Source: Ectobius pallidus (Eukaryota; Arthropoda; Insecta; Blattodea; Ectobiidae). From it: 64,000 nucleotides of DNA. The notes under the pieces were generated by a model. That model was not told the origin of the DNA, did not search any database, and saw only the letters and a list, made by a program, of their open reading frames with translations. The translations under genes were made by a program, and so were the position numbers. The stretch covers positions 167,282,559-167,346,558 of the forward strand of contig CAXKWD010000002.1 in the NCBI GenBank assembly GCA_964059195.1, read 5' to 3'. Within the stretch, counting starts at the first letter, position 1, and each line of letters begins with the position of its first letter. Positions 23,071 to 35,603 of the stretch are shown here, in pieces.

Positions 23071-23970
23071 AACAATAATTAATAATTATCCTGTTATCGT
23101 TTAAAATATGCTCTTATAAATCATATGCATGTGATAACATATCTGCAAGTATAATGGCTTCTGTCAATCGTGCCATTAATCGTAATGTTTGTGTTTCTTA
23201 ATTTGCAACTGTGTACTACTTCTTTCAATAACTTGATTTAATATTCCGTCCTTATCTTTGCTTTTAAAATAAGCTTATAAAATTTCCATGGCTGAAAAAT
23301 TTAATATTAAATACAAACTCTTATTCTATTATTTCTGTGTTTTTATAAAAAATAAAATTTGCTTCAGTATATTTCCTGAATGCATCCATACTCGTCAATA
23401 ATTTTATATTTTACCTGCAAAAATTTTAACAATAGTAATTACTGACTTCATCCACGCTTTGCTCGAAGAGCTGTAAAACTGGATTAAAATTATACAATGG
23501 AACGACCGGGTTTTCCTTGTCTTACGACTGTTATAATAATAAACATTCGCAATATTTCCTCTATTTCAACTATAACACCATATTTGGACAATAAAAATTC
23601 TACGTTTCAACATTCTAACGTCTTTCTTTTGTCTTCCGATAATCACTAATTGACAATTCGTACAAATTCTGTATTATTCTGCAATATTCTGAAATGTTCG
23701 GAACAATTAGCCTGAATTCCTTATCATTCTTTATTAACATAACTTCTGTTATCATCAAACTAAAATTCTTTTCAAAATTTTCTAACCATTTAAAATATTA
23801 CAACTTGGTAATCTGATTACCCGTAAATACCTTTACATCATTATCAATGTAAAAATTTTGCATACGTCTGTGACAAATCGATGTATTTGTATTGGACTGT
23901 AAAATGTAATTCGAAAAAATCTTATATCTAACGCAAAAATTTCGAACTCAATTCTTTTAAACTAAATTAC

Positions 23971-24019
<49 letters not shown>

Positions 24020-24020
24020 T
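23971..24020. repeat. (ATT)n microsatellite
   Basis: About 16 ATT units inside the LTR-element interior. No LINE sequence is recognisable beside it. Confidence 0.9.
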
Positions 24021-24439
24021 TAATCTATTATCGCGGTAAACTCATTACATTTTCATTCATATAATTTATTAAAATAATGTAGTTGGCTAAACATCTGTAA
24101 CAGCTCGCGTTGAATGATCACGCACGCTCTTTGATACCATCGAATGCAAGCGAAGGAGTTTTCTGCATTCCATCTCCAGATAACCAACTTCTTGCAGTCT
24201 GGTATTTTAATACTGACTGACGACATAACATCTCTCTTAATGTTTCAAATATAATTTATTAAATTCTTCTCGTACGCATTCTGTATTTCCTTTAATTAAA
24301 ATCTATCATAAACTTCGCTACATAAGCAAATTCGTTTTGTATCTGCGATAATCTACAAAACCTAAAAATTATCTAACTTCTTTAATTGTACACGTACAAT
24401 AAAATAATTCACTATAACCTGAACTTTTCTTTCTTTCTT

Positions 24440-24680
24440 TTCCTTCTATTTCCACTTACTAAAACTCAATGTAGCTTAAACTCACTAAATATTTTAAATA
24501 AACCAAATTCATTAAAATTTCATTTATATATAATAATTAACATCTCTATGCGTTATCTTCTGAAAAATCTGTTCAGAACCTAATTCGATCCTCTTCATCG
24601 GAACTCTTTCCGGAACAAAACTTTATCGGAGCTAACCAAACGCTCGCAGAAGGCCTGATAATGTTCTTATCCAACATCAT
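24440..24680 (-). pseudogene. Remnant of a Ty3/gypsy reverse transcriptase
   Basis: One minus-strand frame reads NIIRPSASVWLAPIKF, then RIRF, a stop, and TDFSEDN. This follows the RT pattern I-x-P-S-x-S-x-W-x-A-P-I...R-x-x-x-D-F-R-x-L-N. Weak continuation toward motif A (LKYLVSLS) follows. It is upstream of the integrase remnant by about 1.6 kb, as expected for pol order. Many substitutions make this a low-confidence relic. Confidence 0.45.
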
Positions 24681-26604
24681 CTATCATTTCTATACCTTCT
24701 CATTATATTTACGTAGTAGGGGTATTTTCTTAACTTGGGGCACATCCCAGTTATTAATTCCATGTTTTACTTTGTTGGTGCAGCCTATGTTTTCTATCTC
24801 TTGGGTCATGAAATACATCTATAAACTATTCTAACACTCCACATTTTATTTTGCCTGTCACTTAAGGTAAGTGATTTAAGTTCTCTGACTCAAGTAAGCC
24901 TATAATGTCGCATTCCGACTTCATTCGGAGCCAACACATTTACCTGATTTTTTTTTTTTCTTCCCAGATGTGAATCTGAATGTGTTGTTCGTGCTGTTGC
25001 ATTTTTTTTTTTAGTAATTTGACGTCACTATCTCGTATCGTACCCACAGCAACAAAAGTACTCATCACGCCTGCACTTACGTGGTTTTTTTGAGATGCAT
25101 CCTATTCTTTGATTTTCGGTAACTCTATTTAATAATTAATTGTTTAATTATTTTCACAGGAATTTTGTTCTACATCTCTGTTTCCCATCGCTTATCTCCC
25201 TATCGCTAAGCGATCTAGCTAGGTAAATCCCATAATACCTTGCTCTTCAGGTCTAAAAATACTTTCTCTTATTCTCGGGACAAGCTAAACATAGTTATGC
25301 ACTTCCTATGCGCTATAGCTTCATACCTTCATGGTATCGTCTGTTTACGTGCAGCATAAACTAGACAAACATCACGACTATCATACTGAGATATGAGATT
25401 GTTTCTAGAACTCTTCTCTGATGCTTCCACCTAACCATGCAAGATATCGCAGGAGTTACTTCTATTCCCATTCGTATGGTAAGTAAGTGGATTATTTCGG
25501 GTGTACAGTCCGAATCCATCTCTCCTAGCGTCAATACACGGGGGCTACTACAACAGATTTATGATCTCTTCTCATATGACTAGTGCGCGGTTCAAAACAT
25601 CAATGTTTCCATGTTTTGATTCATACAATCAAGACCTATTCCGTCTCGTTCTATTTCAATTTGGACACTCTATAAACTCATGCGAATATTTCCCTTCATT
25701 CGCGAAATCCATCTACTTGAAATCCATCAAATAGGTAATACCTTTAGCTTGTGACGTCATTCTTTAATAATTAACCTGTGAAACACCTGGATTGATACAG
25801 CCGCATCTGTATCCCCTAAAACTGAAACTAAAGAGTTTTTCAATCGATCAGTGCTTATGACCATGAGTTCCTTATTTTTTTTTCAATTACGTCTATCTTA
25901 ATAATGATCTCTTTGCGCGAGGTGTTCTAAAAATCCTACGAGAAGTTCTACTCCCTCAAACTCTCGTATATCTCTTTGCAATCCCTAATTATGTCCCTTT
26001 TTCTTACAATAAACAGTCTGTATGTTAGCCCATCCTTTTAAACTGATTATTTTCTTTGCTGATTAAAATTGTCGTTTATCTAATCCTGCTGTCGTTAGAG
26101 ACGACATTAATTGTAAAATTTCTTACCGCAAGGATAACGTGGACCATAATAAATACATTTCTGGCTTGTGCACTTCGCACTTAAAAAAAAACATAAACTG
26201 AATCTCTTGTTCTGAATTCTGTTGTGACTGCTAATTGTACTACTTGCATGTAACATGGTAACCTGAGTTGAATCTGTTCCCGACTTCTCATCCTGTTACA
26301 TCAGCTGCTAAAGTCTGCATCTGCCTTCTCAGCACGAATATGCTTCTCGTGTGAGTTATTAGTTGGCTTTAGTATTATAATGATAAATCTTGGACATGAT
26401 TAAACCTTTTGCGTTGCTATTTTAAAACTAAATATAATAATAATCATCGGGTAGTTTTTTTTTTTTTTTGTTTGTTAACCCTATTCTCGAAAGTGGATCT
26501 CAACTAATCATACGTAGTTTCGTCACTAACTAAATCAGTGTCTCCCTGACAATGAAAAATTCTGTTGCGGGACCTACAACTTTAAACTTTACAATCTGCT
26601 TTTT

Positions 26605-26680
26605 GTCTGCAATCTCTGTCTGAATTCGCTGTCTGAATCTACTGTCTGAATTCACTGTCTGAATTCTCTGTTTGAATCTC
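26605..26680. repeat. Short tandem repeat of ~15 bp in the LTR-element leader
   Basis: CTGTCTGAATTC-like units occur five times in 75 bp. On the minus strand they translate as repeated RFRQRIQT-like peptides in the position where gag would lie. It may be a gag remnant or a simple expansion. Confidence 0.6.
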
Positions 26681-27208
26681 GAAACTCCCATTATAATTTT
26701 TAAAAAAATTAAAAATTCCTTTACCATTCCTTCACTGGTAAGCTATCTGCTGAGCCACTCCACTCATTTATCGCACTATATGCCGTAAAATCTTTTGTCG
26801 AGTTACCTGAACTATTTATCTTGCTACAAGATTTGCTTTGCTGCCGTTAATTCTGTTACCCTAGTTTTAAACTTTAATTCTGTTACCCTAGTGTTAAGCT
26901 TTACAAAGCTCGTCTAATACCTTCGTCAAGCAACATTCTGACCTATGTGAATTGTACACTATCAGCAATCAATTAATCGTTAACCAAGTAATGTTAATCA
27001 ACCCTTGACTTACAATGCACCAACCATTTGTAAAAAAAAATTTCCCAAGAAGCTTAATTTGCCACTAACTTATAATGCCCACATTTTCTAAACAATTTAT
27101 AACAACAACTTATTACTAACACCTACACACACCCTAACATTTTTCCGAGAGCATGAGATCGTGAAACCATTTTTCCATCTTAAAACATTAATTTTATTCG
27201 CGGTAAAC

Positions 27209-27226
27209 ATCCCGCTTATGACACCA
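27209..27226 (-). other. Primer-binding site of the LTR element
   Basis: One base inside the 5' LTR the minus strand reads TGGTGTCATAAGCGGGAT. The initial TGG pairs with a tRNA CCA end; PBSs beginning TGGTGTCA are known in other Ty3/gypsy elements and are often assigned to a leucine tRNA. The tRNA identity is inference. Confidence 0.65.
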
Positions 27227-27227
27227 T

Positions 27228-28188
27228 TGTTGTGCCCTCGCCCAGGAGGTGGCACATGTCAGGAATATTCGAACGATCGGCTCTACGTTCGTTATCTTCT
27301 TCTTTAATTACCTTTCATTCGTTTCTGAAATAAATATTATTTCTAACACCAACAATCATGATTTTACTCTTTTAATTATTTAACTTAAATAAAACTATTA
27401 ATTCGGATGGATCAGGATCTTATACTCTCGTAAGAAAACACTCGAAATTAATTTACATATTTATTCTAAAAATCAATAAGTGAATATGTTTCCTTGAACT
27501 TACATTTTACTGAGTTCTTCACAACCATCCTCAACTTCATGGCTTCCGTCGTCTAGCGACGTCGATGCACTTATCAACTTCATGTAGAGTAAAAGTCTGA
27601 GTCTGAGAGTGAGGCCTATTTCGGCCAGGTTTATATAACCATCCTTGCCACACCCAAACCTCGGTCAAGAGTCGTGATCAAACAAAATAACATAAGAAAG
27701 TACTATATGCCTTTCTTGTATGCAAATCGCCTATTATTTGCATGAACACAATATGAATATTACTGAATTGACTTAATTCAATAAAAGCTTAAATCTTGCG
27801 TTAAGCAACGGAAAATAATGACATAATTATGACCTCATCAACAACCAATAGAAACTAGTCTATTTTATCCTTACTCAGTACTCTGTGAATAATGTTTACG
27901 CAAATGTGCTATACTTCATGTTCTGACAATGAACGTAATATAATACTTCTTTCCTTTTACAAACTGCAATCTTTGCTTTATTCATGTGACTTCTAAAGCA
28001 ATATCCATAAAAATATGTAATTGTCTTAACTTTATATTTCAACAATAAAATGTTAATCTCTTTGACCCATGCATTGTCGTATCCTAAATTATAACATTGC
28101 TATTATAATCCGGGAGAAACAATGACAATGATTTCCGGTATAACCGTGGTATACGAAGGTATACTCAGGTATATACCAGGGCTCAACA
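27228..28188 (-). repeat. 5' LTR (minus orientation)
   Basis: 961 bp and the copy that would drive transcription leftward. It contains a TATA box, an initiator-like site and several AATAAA-type signals on the minus strand. Confidence 0.92.
27600..27640 (-). promoter_or_regulatory. LTR core promoter: TATA box and initiator
   Basis: On the minus strand TTATATAA (27631-27638) is followed about 30 bp later by TCAGAC (27601-27606), close to the arthropod TCAGT initiator. The same pair lies in the other LTR. This supports minus-strand transcription. Confidence 0.55.
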
Positions 28189-28252
28189 GTTCATTACCTG
28201 AGCCCGCCATTCAACCCTATTCTGTGCTAATGCAATCCAACCATCCCTCTCA

Positions 28253-28633
28253 CTATATAAAATTAACACTAGATAGCCACTGATTATTCCACCTAGTCTT
28301 AATGTGGTCCCACATCTTTCTTTGTGCATAAGAATAAGGACAAAAAGAGTAGCTATAATTTAGATTCGAAACTGCGGTGGATTTGGCAGCAGCATCGGCT
28401 CTCTCATTACCGGCAACTCCATTATGGCCTCTCACCCATATTAAGCAAATATGTCGTGTGTATGATAGTAAACCATTTCTAATTTCCACTGCCATCGGAT
28501 TTAGATTATCTCTATTATTTATACACTTCAGTGCCGTCTGGGAATCACTATATAAACAGCAGCTAGAATCATAAAGTTTGGCCCATTTTACAGCCTCTTT
28601 AATTGCGAATAATTGGCTTGTACTATTGAGCAT
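28253..28633 (-). pseudogene. RNase H domain of the LINE
   Basis: The 126-codon frame contains CCLYSDSQTALKCI (catalytic Asp region), LIWVRGHNGVAGNERADAAA (His and the last Asp), typical of LINE-encoded RNase H, which removes RNA from the DNA-RNA hybrid. The beginning of the domain is cut by frame loss near 28640 and the frame ends soon after the domain. The sequence is well conserved for its length, suggesting moderate age. Confidence 0.85.
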
Positions 28634-28757
28634 TCAGGTGAGAGTCGATTCATCTGTGAGTGGATTTCCTGGCCATTTAAGAAGGATATGAAGGCACATC
28701 CAACTTGATCCGGTTTTCCTTCTTTAGATATTTTAGATATTTTTGAGCTCATGATGT

Positions 28758-29290
28758 CTAAAACAACAACGGGGACTGTAGATGGGTGTCCAGTTGTTGT
28801 AAAATTTGCTGGTTTCTCAATTTGTAGCTGCAGAGTTGGATCATCATAAGTTCTGCCTTGGCTATACCAGTTAAATATAAAGGTTCAATGCCTGCGATAA
28901 CCAAAGCTGCTTCAGTTGATGTGGTTCTGTATGCTTTGATAATTCGCAGAACAAAGCCTCGCTGTATTCGTGCCAAAATGTTTTGAACCCAACTTTTGTA
29001 AAATAGTTTCTAAAGACGGAAGCACAATATAATACTGAAGGTTCTATAACTCCTCTGTAGATGATCTTCAAAACACTAGAACTTAAGCCCCATGTAGGTT
29101 GAGAAGCAAAGGCTAGTCGATTCAGTAAGGTATTAGATTTTGCCATTATGAATTGAAAATGTTGTCTAAAATTGAGTTTTTTTATCAAGGATTAAGCCTA
29201 GATATGTGATCTGGTCTAGCACTTGAATGTCCTGTTGATTCATTTTTATGACAGGTGGAGCAAGTTGGTGCCTCTTCATGATCAATAACT
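28758..29290 (-). pseudogene. RT thumb region of the LINE
   Basis: Two overlapping shifted frames give KLNFRQHFQFIMAKSNTLL, GVIEPSVLYCASVF, then RIQRGFVLRIIKAYRTTSTE and AALVIAGIEPL. This is the typical thumb region between RT and RNase H in I/R1-type LINEs. A preceding shifted stretch reads DIQVLDQITYLGL. At least two frameshifts are present, and the RT active site is missing because of the 5' truncation. Confidence 0.82.
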
Positions 29291-29305
29291 AGGTCTTACC
29301 TAGGT

Positions 29306-32300
29306 ATTAGGACTATTCTATGAATAAAATGTAACGGATTTTGTAAATAATAATTATTTTCATACTTTGTTGTCAATATTCTCTCAGCCGTAAGATCACG
29401 GCACACTAGATGAAGGAATAGTCCATGAATCGATCCGAGTTCCCAATGCTACCAATAGCATGCATCACAAGGTTGAGGGCATGGTGGTAGTTGCTTTCAT
29501 CAAAAAGCTATTTAAGCACACGAATTGGTTTGCACCTAATCTAAATTGTGTTTTTAATCAAAACATTTATATTATTTCAATTTCCAAACAAGTTTTGGTG
29601 TATTAAGTAATATGTTTTCATTCTGCTCAATAGTAGCATGTGATGTATTAATCACCACACCTTGATGCCTTACGTGTCAAGCAATGAGCTGTAATGAAGC
29701 AAATAGCTGCGTGCCAAATAGACGGTAGGAAACCATTCCTAAACAAAGGAAGGGTTGGGGAGACCTCAACTAATCGATATTGAACACTTTCATGATTATC
29801 GATACTGCCCTGAATTTATTTGAATTACAGAAAAAGGAGAAGTGCACATGCGTGGACGACGAATCGACGGGAGAGGAGTTGAACCTGAAAAACGGTGAGT
29901 GAGAACGTGTCTGACTACGAGAGAGGAAGGTTGAAGAGAAAGAAGTGAGGAGACGAGACTGGAATGTGTGACAGCGGTGGAGGCGCCCTGGCATGATGGT
30001 TTGTCAGACTTTCATCTAATGAAATTCTGAATGGGAATTTCACTGACGCGACTATATGGAGATAGTCGTTAGTTGGAAGAACACATCACGTCAGCCGGTA
30101 CGAGAGACCGCTACAGCGAACACCAGCTGTGGAAAGAAGAGTGGGTCACGACTGCTTAGTCTGGAATAAAGGAAGATGTGGACATCAGGAAGTAGATGGA
30201 AACAACACAGGAGCAGAGGATAAGTTGGTCACCACCCGTTGAGTATAATCACATAAACATTTTTTTTTTTGTTTTGGGAAGTGGGAAAATTTTGAGGCAT
30301 TGTTATTTAAAGCCTGTTTCTAAGAAATGTGTGGCGACTAGACGCTGTAATGAATGATAAAGAGTAGGGTTAGAAGTATAGATGTGATTAGTCTAGAGTG
30401 AGGTAATAAAGTACAGTAATCCAATCAGTTTCCATTTCTGGTCTAAGTTAATTACAAAAAGAGCAGTCAGGAGAGAAACCGTTGAATAGTAAAGATAAAT
30501 CTCTATACTTTGGGTTTCTATGGGTGATTGTCCCACGAATGAATACATAGCTCGGGGCAATTGGTGATGCTCATACAAACTTTGTTTTTTTATAAGACAG
30601 GACGCGAGGGGAGTAAGGAAGAAGGGTAATAGGGGCTTACTTAGTATTGCTTACGAGGGCCTCTCCCACTTGGTTTTCGTTAGGTGACAGGTGATTATCT
30701 ATAAGTGGATTTCATGCTGGCCTGTAATGTTGAGTTGTTTTTTTTAAAGAGATTTATCGAAGAGTGGGAATCGTATGGAATATGGTAGAGGGGGATAAGA
30801 AGGTGAATATTGAGAGGCAGAAGAGGGCCTATGAGTAGCAGTACATTAGGCGCATACCATTGGAAGATTTACATGTTAGGATAGAAGCAGAAGTTCACTC
30901 AAGGGTTATAAAGAGAGAGTTACTGACCTGGGGCGTGAGTTAGTTTCAGTTAGAATTCTAGGGAATTTAGAAACAAGAAAATTGGGTGCCCATGGAGTAG
31001 AGTAGTAACCTGAAAAGTATGGAAACCAGAGTAACATAAAGTAGGTAAATTAGAGCAATGGTATAAATTGAAAAGGAACTCTGCTTAATGGAAAAGGAGT
31101 TAAAAGATAATAAATAATAACTGGTTAGATTAGAAAGAGGAGAATTGGTAATTTTGGGTAGTGAATAGATGATAAGTGGTTCAGTAGCACGTACTAGAAA
31201 TTACCCCAGGAGAAAAAAAAAGAACAAGGGTGAGGTGAGGGAGCGCCGGAAGTGTCCCAAATAAAGTAAATATAGATCTAGTAGTAGGCAAAGCCTATAC
31301 TGGTGGAGTATAAAAAGATTTATGAGAATTTGTGAAAGTCATCGGTGTTGGAGGCGAACAACGGCCCCACGTGCCTCTAGGAGAGAGTGTCAGGGACCTC
31401 TGACATCGATTGTCAAAATTGTATTTTTGTTTCCGGCCCATTAATATTTTCCCGGTTGCAGGAGGGGAGTCAGATTGTTTGTAACTCAAGATCTAGACGC
31501 CGCCCCTGTATCGGTGGTCTATCGCCACAGTCACTCTGTGGGTATAGGCCTAAACTTCCGTTTCTTTCTTCATAACACTGTCTTTCCTATTTATCTTTGA
31601 GTACAATTCTTCATGGACTAAAATGACTAGTGGACTGGTATAGGAGAAATAGGTGGGATCATTGAGTATAATATGTCGAGTTAATGACTGAATTATGAAT
31701 TGAAAAACTTTATTTATTCGGAAGAAAGTACAATATATATATTGAAATGTTTTGAAATTGCAAATGGAAAAGATTACGCAAGTTAGTAGTAAATTATAAG
31801 GGTAATGTGAGACGTTCTAGTAGACACCTGGAAATAAAGAAAGTAAAGAGATTAAAGTAATTAATTAGGAATTTGTCTTGTAGAACAAGGAACACATTCA
31901 TACAGTTAAACTGGGCATACTAACCTTGCAGATGGGAACTGAATATTATTCTTCCCAATAAAAGTGTTGAATGGTTAATGTTGTTCAGATCGGGTAACCT
32001 GAAGATTTTAAAGATGAGTAGTTGTTAAAAAGGGGAAAACCCAAGAGCAAATGTAATTTATTGTAAATCAGATTGTTATTGTTGAAAAAAAAATATATAT
32101 TAAATAAATTATGGTTATTGTTATGCAAAGTAAATTATCGTGAAGTTCAGATTTTTGACCCCTATCCTTGTAATGGTTTGAGAGCCACTGATTTTTGGGC
32201 TAAGTTACATATTTTGGTAATGGTCATTGCAAAGAAAAAAAAGAAATAGAGTGGAGTAGTATAATAATAAAAGGACAGAGCCGAACCCATTCCCATCTCC

Positions 32301-32984
32301 ACTGTTAAATTAAAAAGCTAGCCGAGAGGCCTGTAGGTACATAGCCTGTGTATCTATCAATTTAATTTGTGACTGGGCTGATGCAAAATAAAAAGAAGAG
32401 AGAAGAGTATTGATGATGGCGCCCTTAATATAAATTTTCATCAATATTATCAAACTTGGTAAATTGTTAAAAGAAAGAGAGAGTAAACTGGGTGTAGGAA
32501 ATTTGCAATCACCCGGTAGAGGAGGTAACTGTGCTGAACGTTGGAATGTGGATTGCGCGTGCCGTGTTATGATGGCATGATAGGCATATAAGTAACATTG
32601 TTTTGTAGGAGTTCACTGAACTTATGTACTACGATTGTGAGTAATCAAAGAGACTAGGGAACTTCATAGCATACAGTAAGAAAGTCCGTCACAGAGCTAT
32701 CAGATAAAAATGCATCCTTGCAATCCAAGGAAGGATATTCTAAGATAAATGATCACGATTGGTCTGTATCCAAGGAATTGATAAACCTAATTGGTCAATA
32801 TCAACAATAGTCAATGGTCAATATCAACGTATGAATAGAATAGTCTATTTCAAATTAAATAACTTACATTGTTAAAAATATCTCCAGATAAGTGCCACAG
32901 GTTAAAAGAACAATTTATTAATATAAATCCTTTTTATGTCTGGGACACAAAGTTTCAGCAATTAAAAATAAATAAAAAAATTCC
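29306..32984. other. No gene seen; purine-rich on the plus strand
   Basis: 3.7 kb without a credible coding frame. 29,800-31,300 is G/A-rich on the plus strand and looks like untranslated leader or LTR-type DNA, but I found no paired repeat, PBS or protein motif to support that. Confidence 0.45.
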
Positions 32985-33900
32985 CTTAGGCAGGCCTACA
33001 GGCTGAGGTAGATTTTGAAGTGCTTTTGGTTTAATTTATTGTCGCTGTGCAGCACTCTTCTTCTTTACTATCTTTGATAGTAGCATTAAATATTAAGCTA
33101 TTGTGAGCTGAACGAAACGTTAATAGTTGCTTATTTAGTGCTATTCAACAATGATTAAAAACGCACGCTCATTAGTGAAGAAAACATGAACGACTCAGCA
33201 ATGATATTCTTAAAAGAAAAGACGTCGATTGAGAAGCAATCTGACAGTCATGTGAGAGGATAAATAAAATATATTCATAATTATTGCTTAATTAAAATAA
33301 TAAAAAATGGTAATTGAAAATAAATGTTGAACTTAATTCGATAAAGAGGAAGAGCCTACATCATTTGTTTTGACAACAAGAAAAGGATATAATATTCTGG
33401 GAGGCCGTGCCCAAGATCAGCAATGAATAAAATTAGCAAAGCCACTAAACAAGACAAAATTAATATTATAATGATTCTTAAAGAGAGCCATGACTGTGAT
33501 AACTCTATCAAACTCAAGGTATCAACATAACTGAACAGTAGTCCCAATGTTCTTTGAGGACAACACTCTTTTTTCATTGAGCCGTAACTTTCATATTAAA
33601 CTCCTTTTTACTGAGAATTATTTTATCGTGCAGCAATATCAAAGTGTACAATGCACCATATGAAAGATAAATAAATCTGAAATCTTTTTTATAAAAAGAG
33701 AGTTGTTTATTATGTTTTAAATTGATATTATATTTTATTATTTATTTTTTATTTTGCCATGCATTATTGCTCTAAAGGTGTGTAACTATTATTTTTAATA
33801 TTTCAAACTCTATTACATTGGTAATTTTATCCTCACACATTCCTTTTGGCAGGCCTTCAGGCTGAGGTATATTTTTAAGTGTTATTGTCTTTCAAACATT
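32985..33900. repeat. Paired motif GGCAGGCCTNCAGGCTGAGGTA
   Basis: CAGGCCTACAGGCTGAGGTA near 32992 and CAGGCCTTCAGGCTGAGGTA near 33851 share flanks (CATTCC..TT before, TTTTGAAGTG/TTTTTAAGTG after). They are two direct copies of one short repeat about 860 bp apart. The DNA between them has no gene. Confidence 0.55.
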
Positions 33901-34160
33901 CAAATCTCGCCTTATATGACAGCTATCAAGAAACTAGTTATTGATTTGTAGAGTACTCATCAAGAGCTTTCCAACGATACCCCACAAGACGTGGTTTCAA
34001 CAATTTATAATTTCCATCCCCCCCTACCCCCATTCGTACCCCCCAAACCCCCAAATCGTTGGTGTCACTGTAAATTCTATAATGAGTACTCTAATTTATT
34101 CAAACAAAGTTTCCCTCTATACTTCATAGGGGCCGAGATATAAATTTTTCAATATTTCAA

Positions 34161-34258
34161 CCCCCCACCCCGACCCCCCACCCCGACCCCCCACCCCGAC
34201 CCCCCACCCCGACCCCCCACCCCGACCCCCCACCCCGACCCCCCACCCCGACCCCCCC
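34161..34258. repeat. 13-bp G-rich minisatellite
   Basis: About 7.5 nearly perfect copies of CCCCCCACCCCGA. The minus strand carries repeated G4-6 and G4 runs and could form G-quadruplexes. A Gly/Trp/Arg-rich frame across it (34117-34344) is a by-product of the repeat. Confidence 0.95.
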
Positions 34259-35603
34259 CTTAGGCCAATTTTGCTCATTAACGAACTTGTCCCAACTACT
34301 GGGCCTAGAAATAACATAATTAAATTTGGTTCAAATATCTTCAAAATTACGGCTGCTAGCGTGTAAAGATATATATAAATATACAGTATATATATATATA
34401 TAAAAATATTTTTTAAAAAAATTGAACGGGCAGTGGTTTGGTACTTAAGGAGGCATGGAACGTAAAGATATGAAAGAATTTTTCAAAAGTCATATCATGA
34501 TACCGATCCCAATAGGTAGATATTTCTTCTAAATCTACTTAAAAACGCATGGTTTGGCAACTTACCATCATAGGTGTAAAGTTGAATAGAAACAGCTTGC
34601 TGAGAACAATGATGATTGCTCCAGAATAAAGCATCTATTCAGCAAATGATTCAGTACCAGTACCACAAAGTGTCAGACCGATGACTGCCTCACCAGCTCA
34701 CTCCTGCACACAAGACACAAAGAATGAGGATAAGTTGTAGCTTCTCTTGTGTTATGAAGGGTAGGGTTGGTAGGTTTAGTGGTTATTTAGTTCTTGAATG
34801 ACTAAGAAGTGTTTTTTGAAGATCCAGAGAAAAATTGTGAAAAATATTTTCATTTCGCATTTCTATAAGGAGTGAGCAGTGAGAATTTTATGCTATCTGA
34901 AAATGAGTCTCTATAATTTAGTCTGAAAGTGCTTTTGAAGTAGGAATATTCTATTCCGATTACTAAGTGTACAGCATCCCCACAATCCTATGCCATAGGT
35001 TATCTTTAGGGCATAACATGATCCCAAAGTAGTCCATCTTTCTGATGCTACATTGCTAGTAAGTGGGAATCATACAGTGAAGTGGTAACAAATTATCAAC
35101 AGACATACTTACAGACATACAAACACATAGTTCACTAAAAAAAATGTTTTACCTCAAAACATAAGTTTCAAGATCTTTGTCTCAACATCAGCTGATCTCA
35201 ACTCATGTTCGTAAGTATGTCTATTGAAAAAGCTTTGGATTTTGTTTTATTTTTTCATTTTCTGAATATTTCCATGGATTATAAGGGTTTATTTACATAA
35301 TCACAAAAGGGTTGTTCATTTCAGAGCTGATTCATGTAAAGTAGAAAGAACATTTTCTGTTTATAAGAATATTCTTGCTAACTATTAAAAATATTTTGAG
35401 AAATAGTCGTAATTTGTATAATAAGAAACGAAAGGAATGTGCATTCTCCAATATAGGCCTACAGAAAATAAAATATATTGGTATAAAATAAAACATTTCT
35501 TCAATTTACAGTGCATATTTTTACATATATTATAGCATATCTGCATGCATATTTTAATATTTTTAGTGCACCATAGGTATTAAGCAAGTCTAGCATTTTG
35601 ATT
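34259..35603. other. No gene seen
   Basis: AT-rich sequence with a (TA)n stretch near 34372-34402. No motif, repeat pair or coding frame recognised. Confidence 0.5.

Larger units (their letters stand above)
18346..28188 (-). mobile_element. 9.84-kb non-coding LTR retrotransposon (LARD-like), TSD GTTC
   Basis: Two direct 961-bp repeats (18346-19306 and 27228-28188) begin TGTTGTGCCC and end GGGCTCAACA, and both sides carry GTTC. A primer-binding site and a polypurine tract sit where expected for minus-strand orientation. The 7,921-bp interior has no frame above 100 codons except chance ones, only frayed remnants of Ty3/gypsy RT and integrase. By eye I find no difference between the two LTRs, which suggests a very young insertion of a coding-dead element, moved by proteins from elsewhere. 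Confidence 0.9.
28189..29305 (-). mobile_element. R1/I-like LINE remnant, split in its 3' UTR by the LTR element
   Basis: On the minus strand RT thumb sequence (29290-28758) precedes an RNase H domain (28633-28253), a short 3' UTR, then the LTR insertion and the (GTAA)n tail at 18213-18272. LINEs with RNase H after the RT belong to the I/R1-type group. It is 5'-truncated near 29305. Without the insert the copy is about 1.25 kb. Confidence 0.8.

Noticed and set aside
34117..34344. Gly/Trp-rich small protein
   Set aside because: Its repetitive part is just the 13-bp minisatellite read in one frame.
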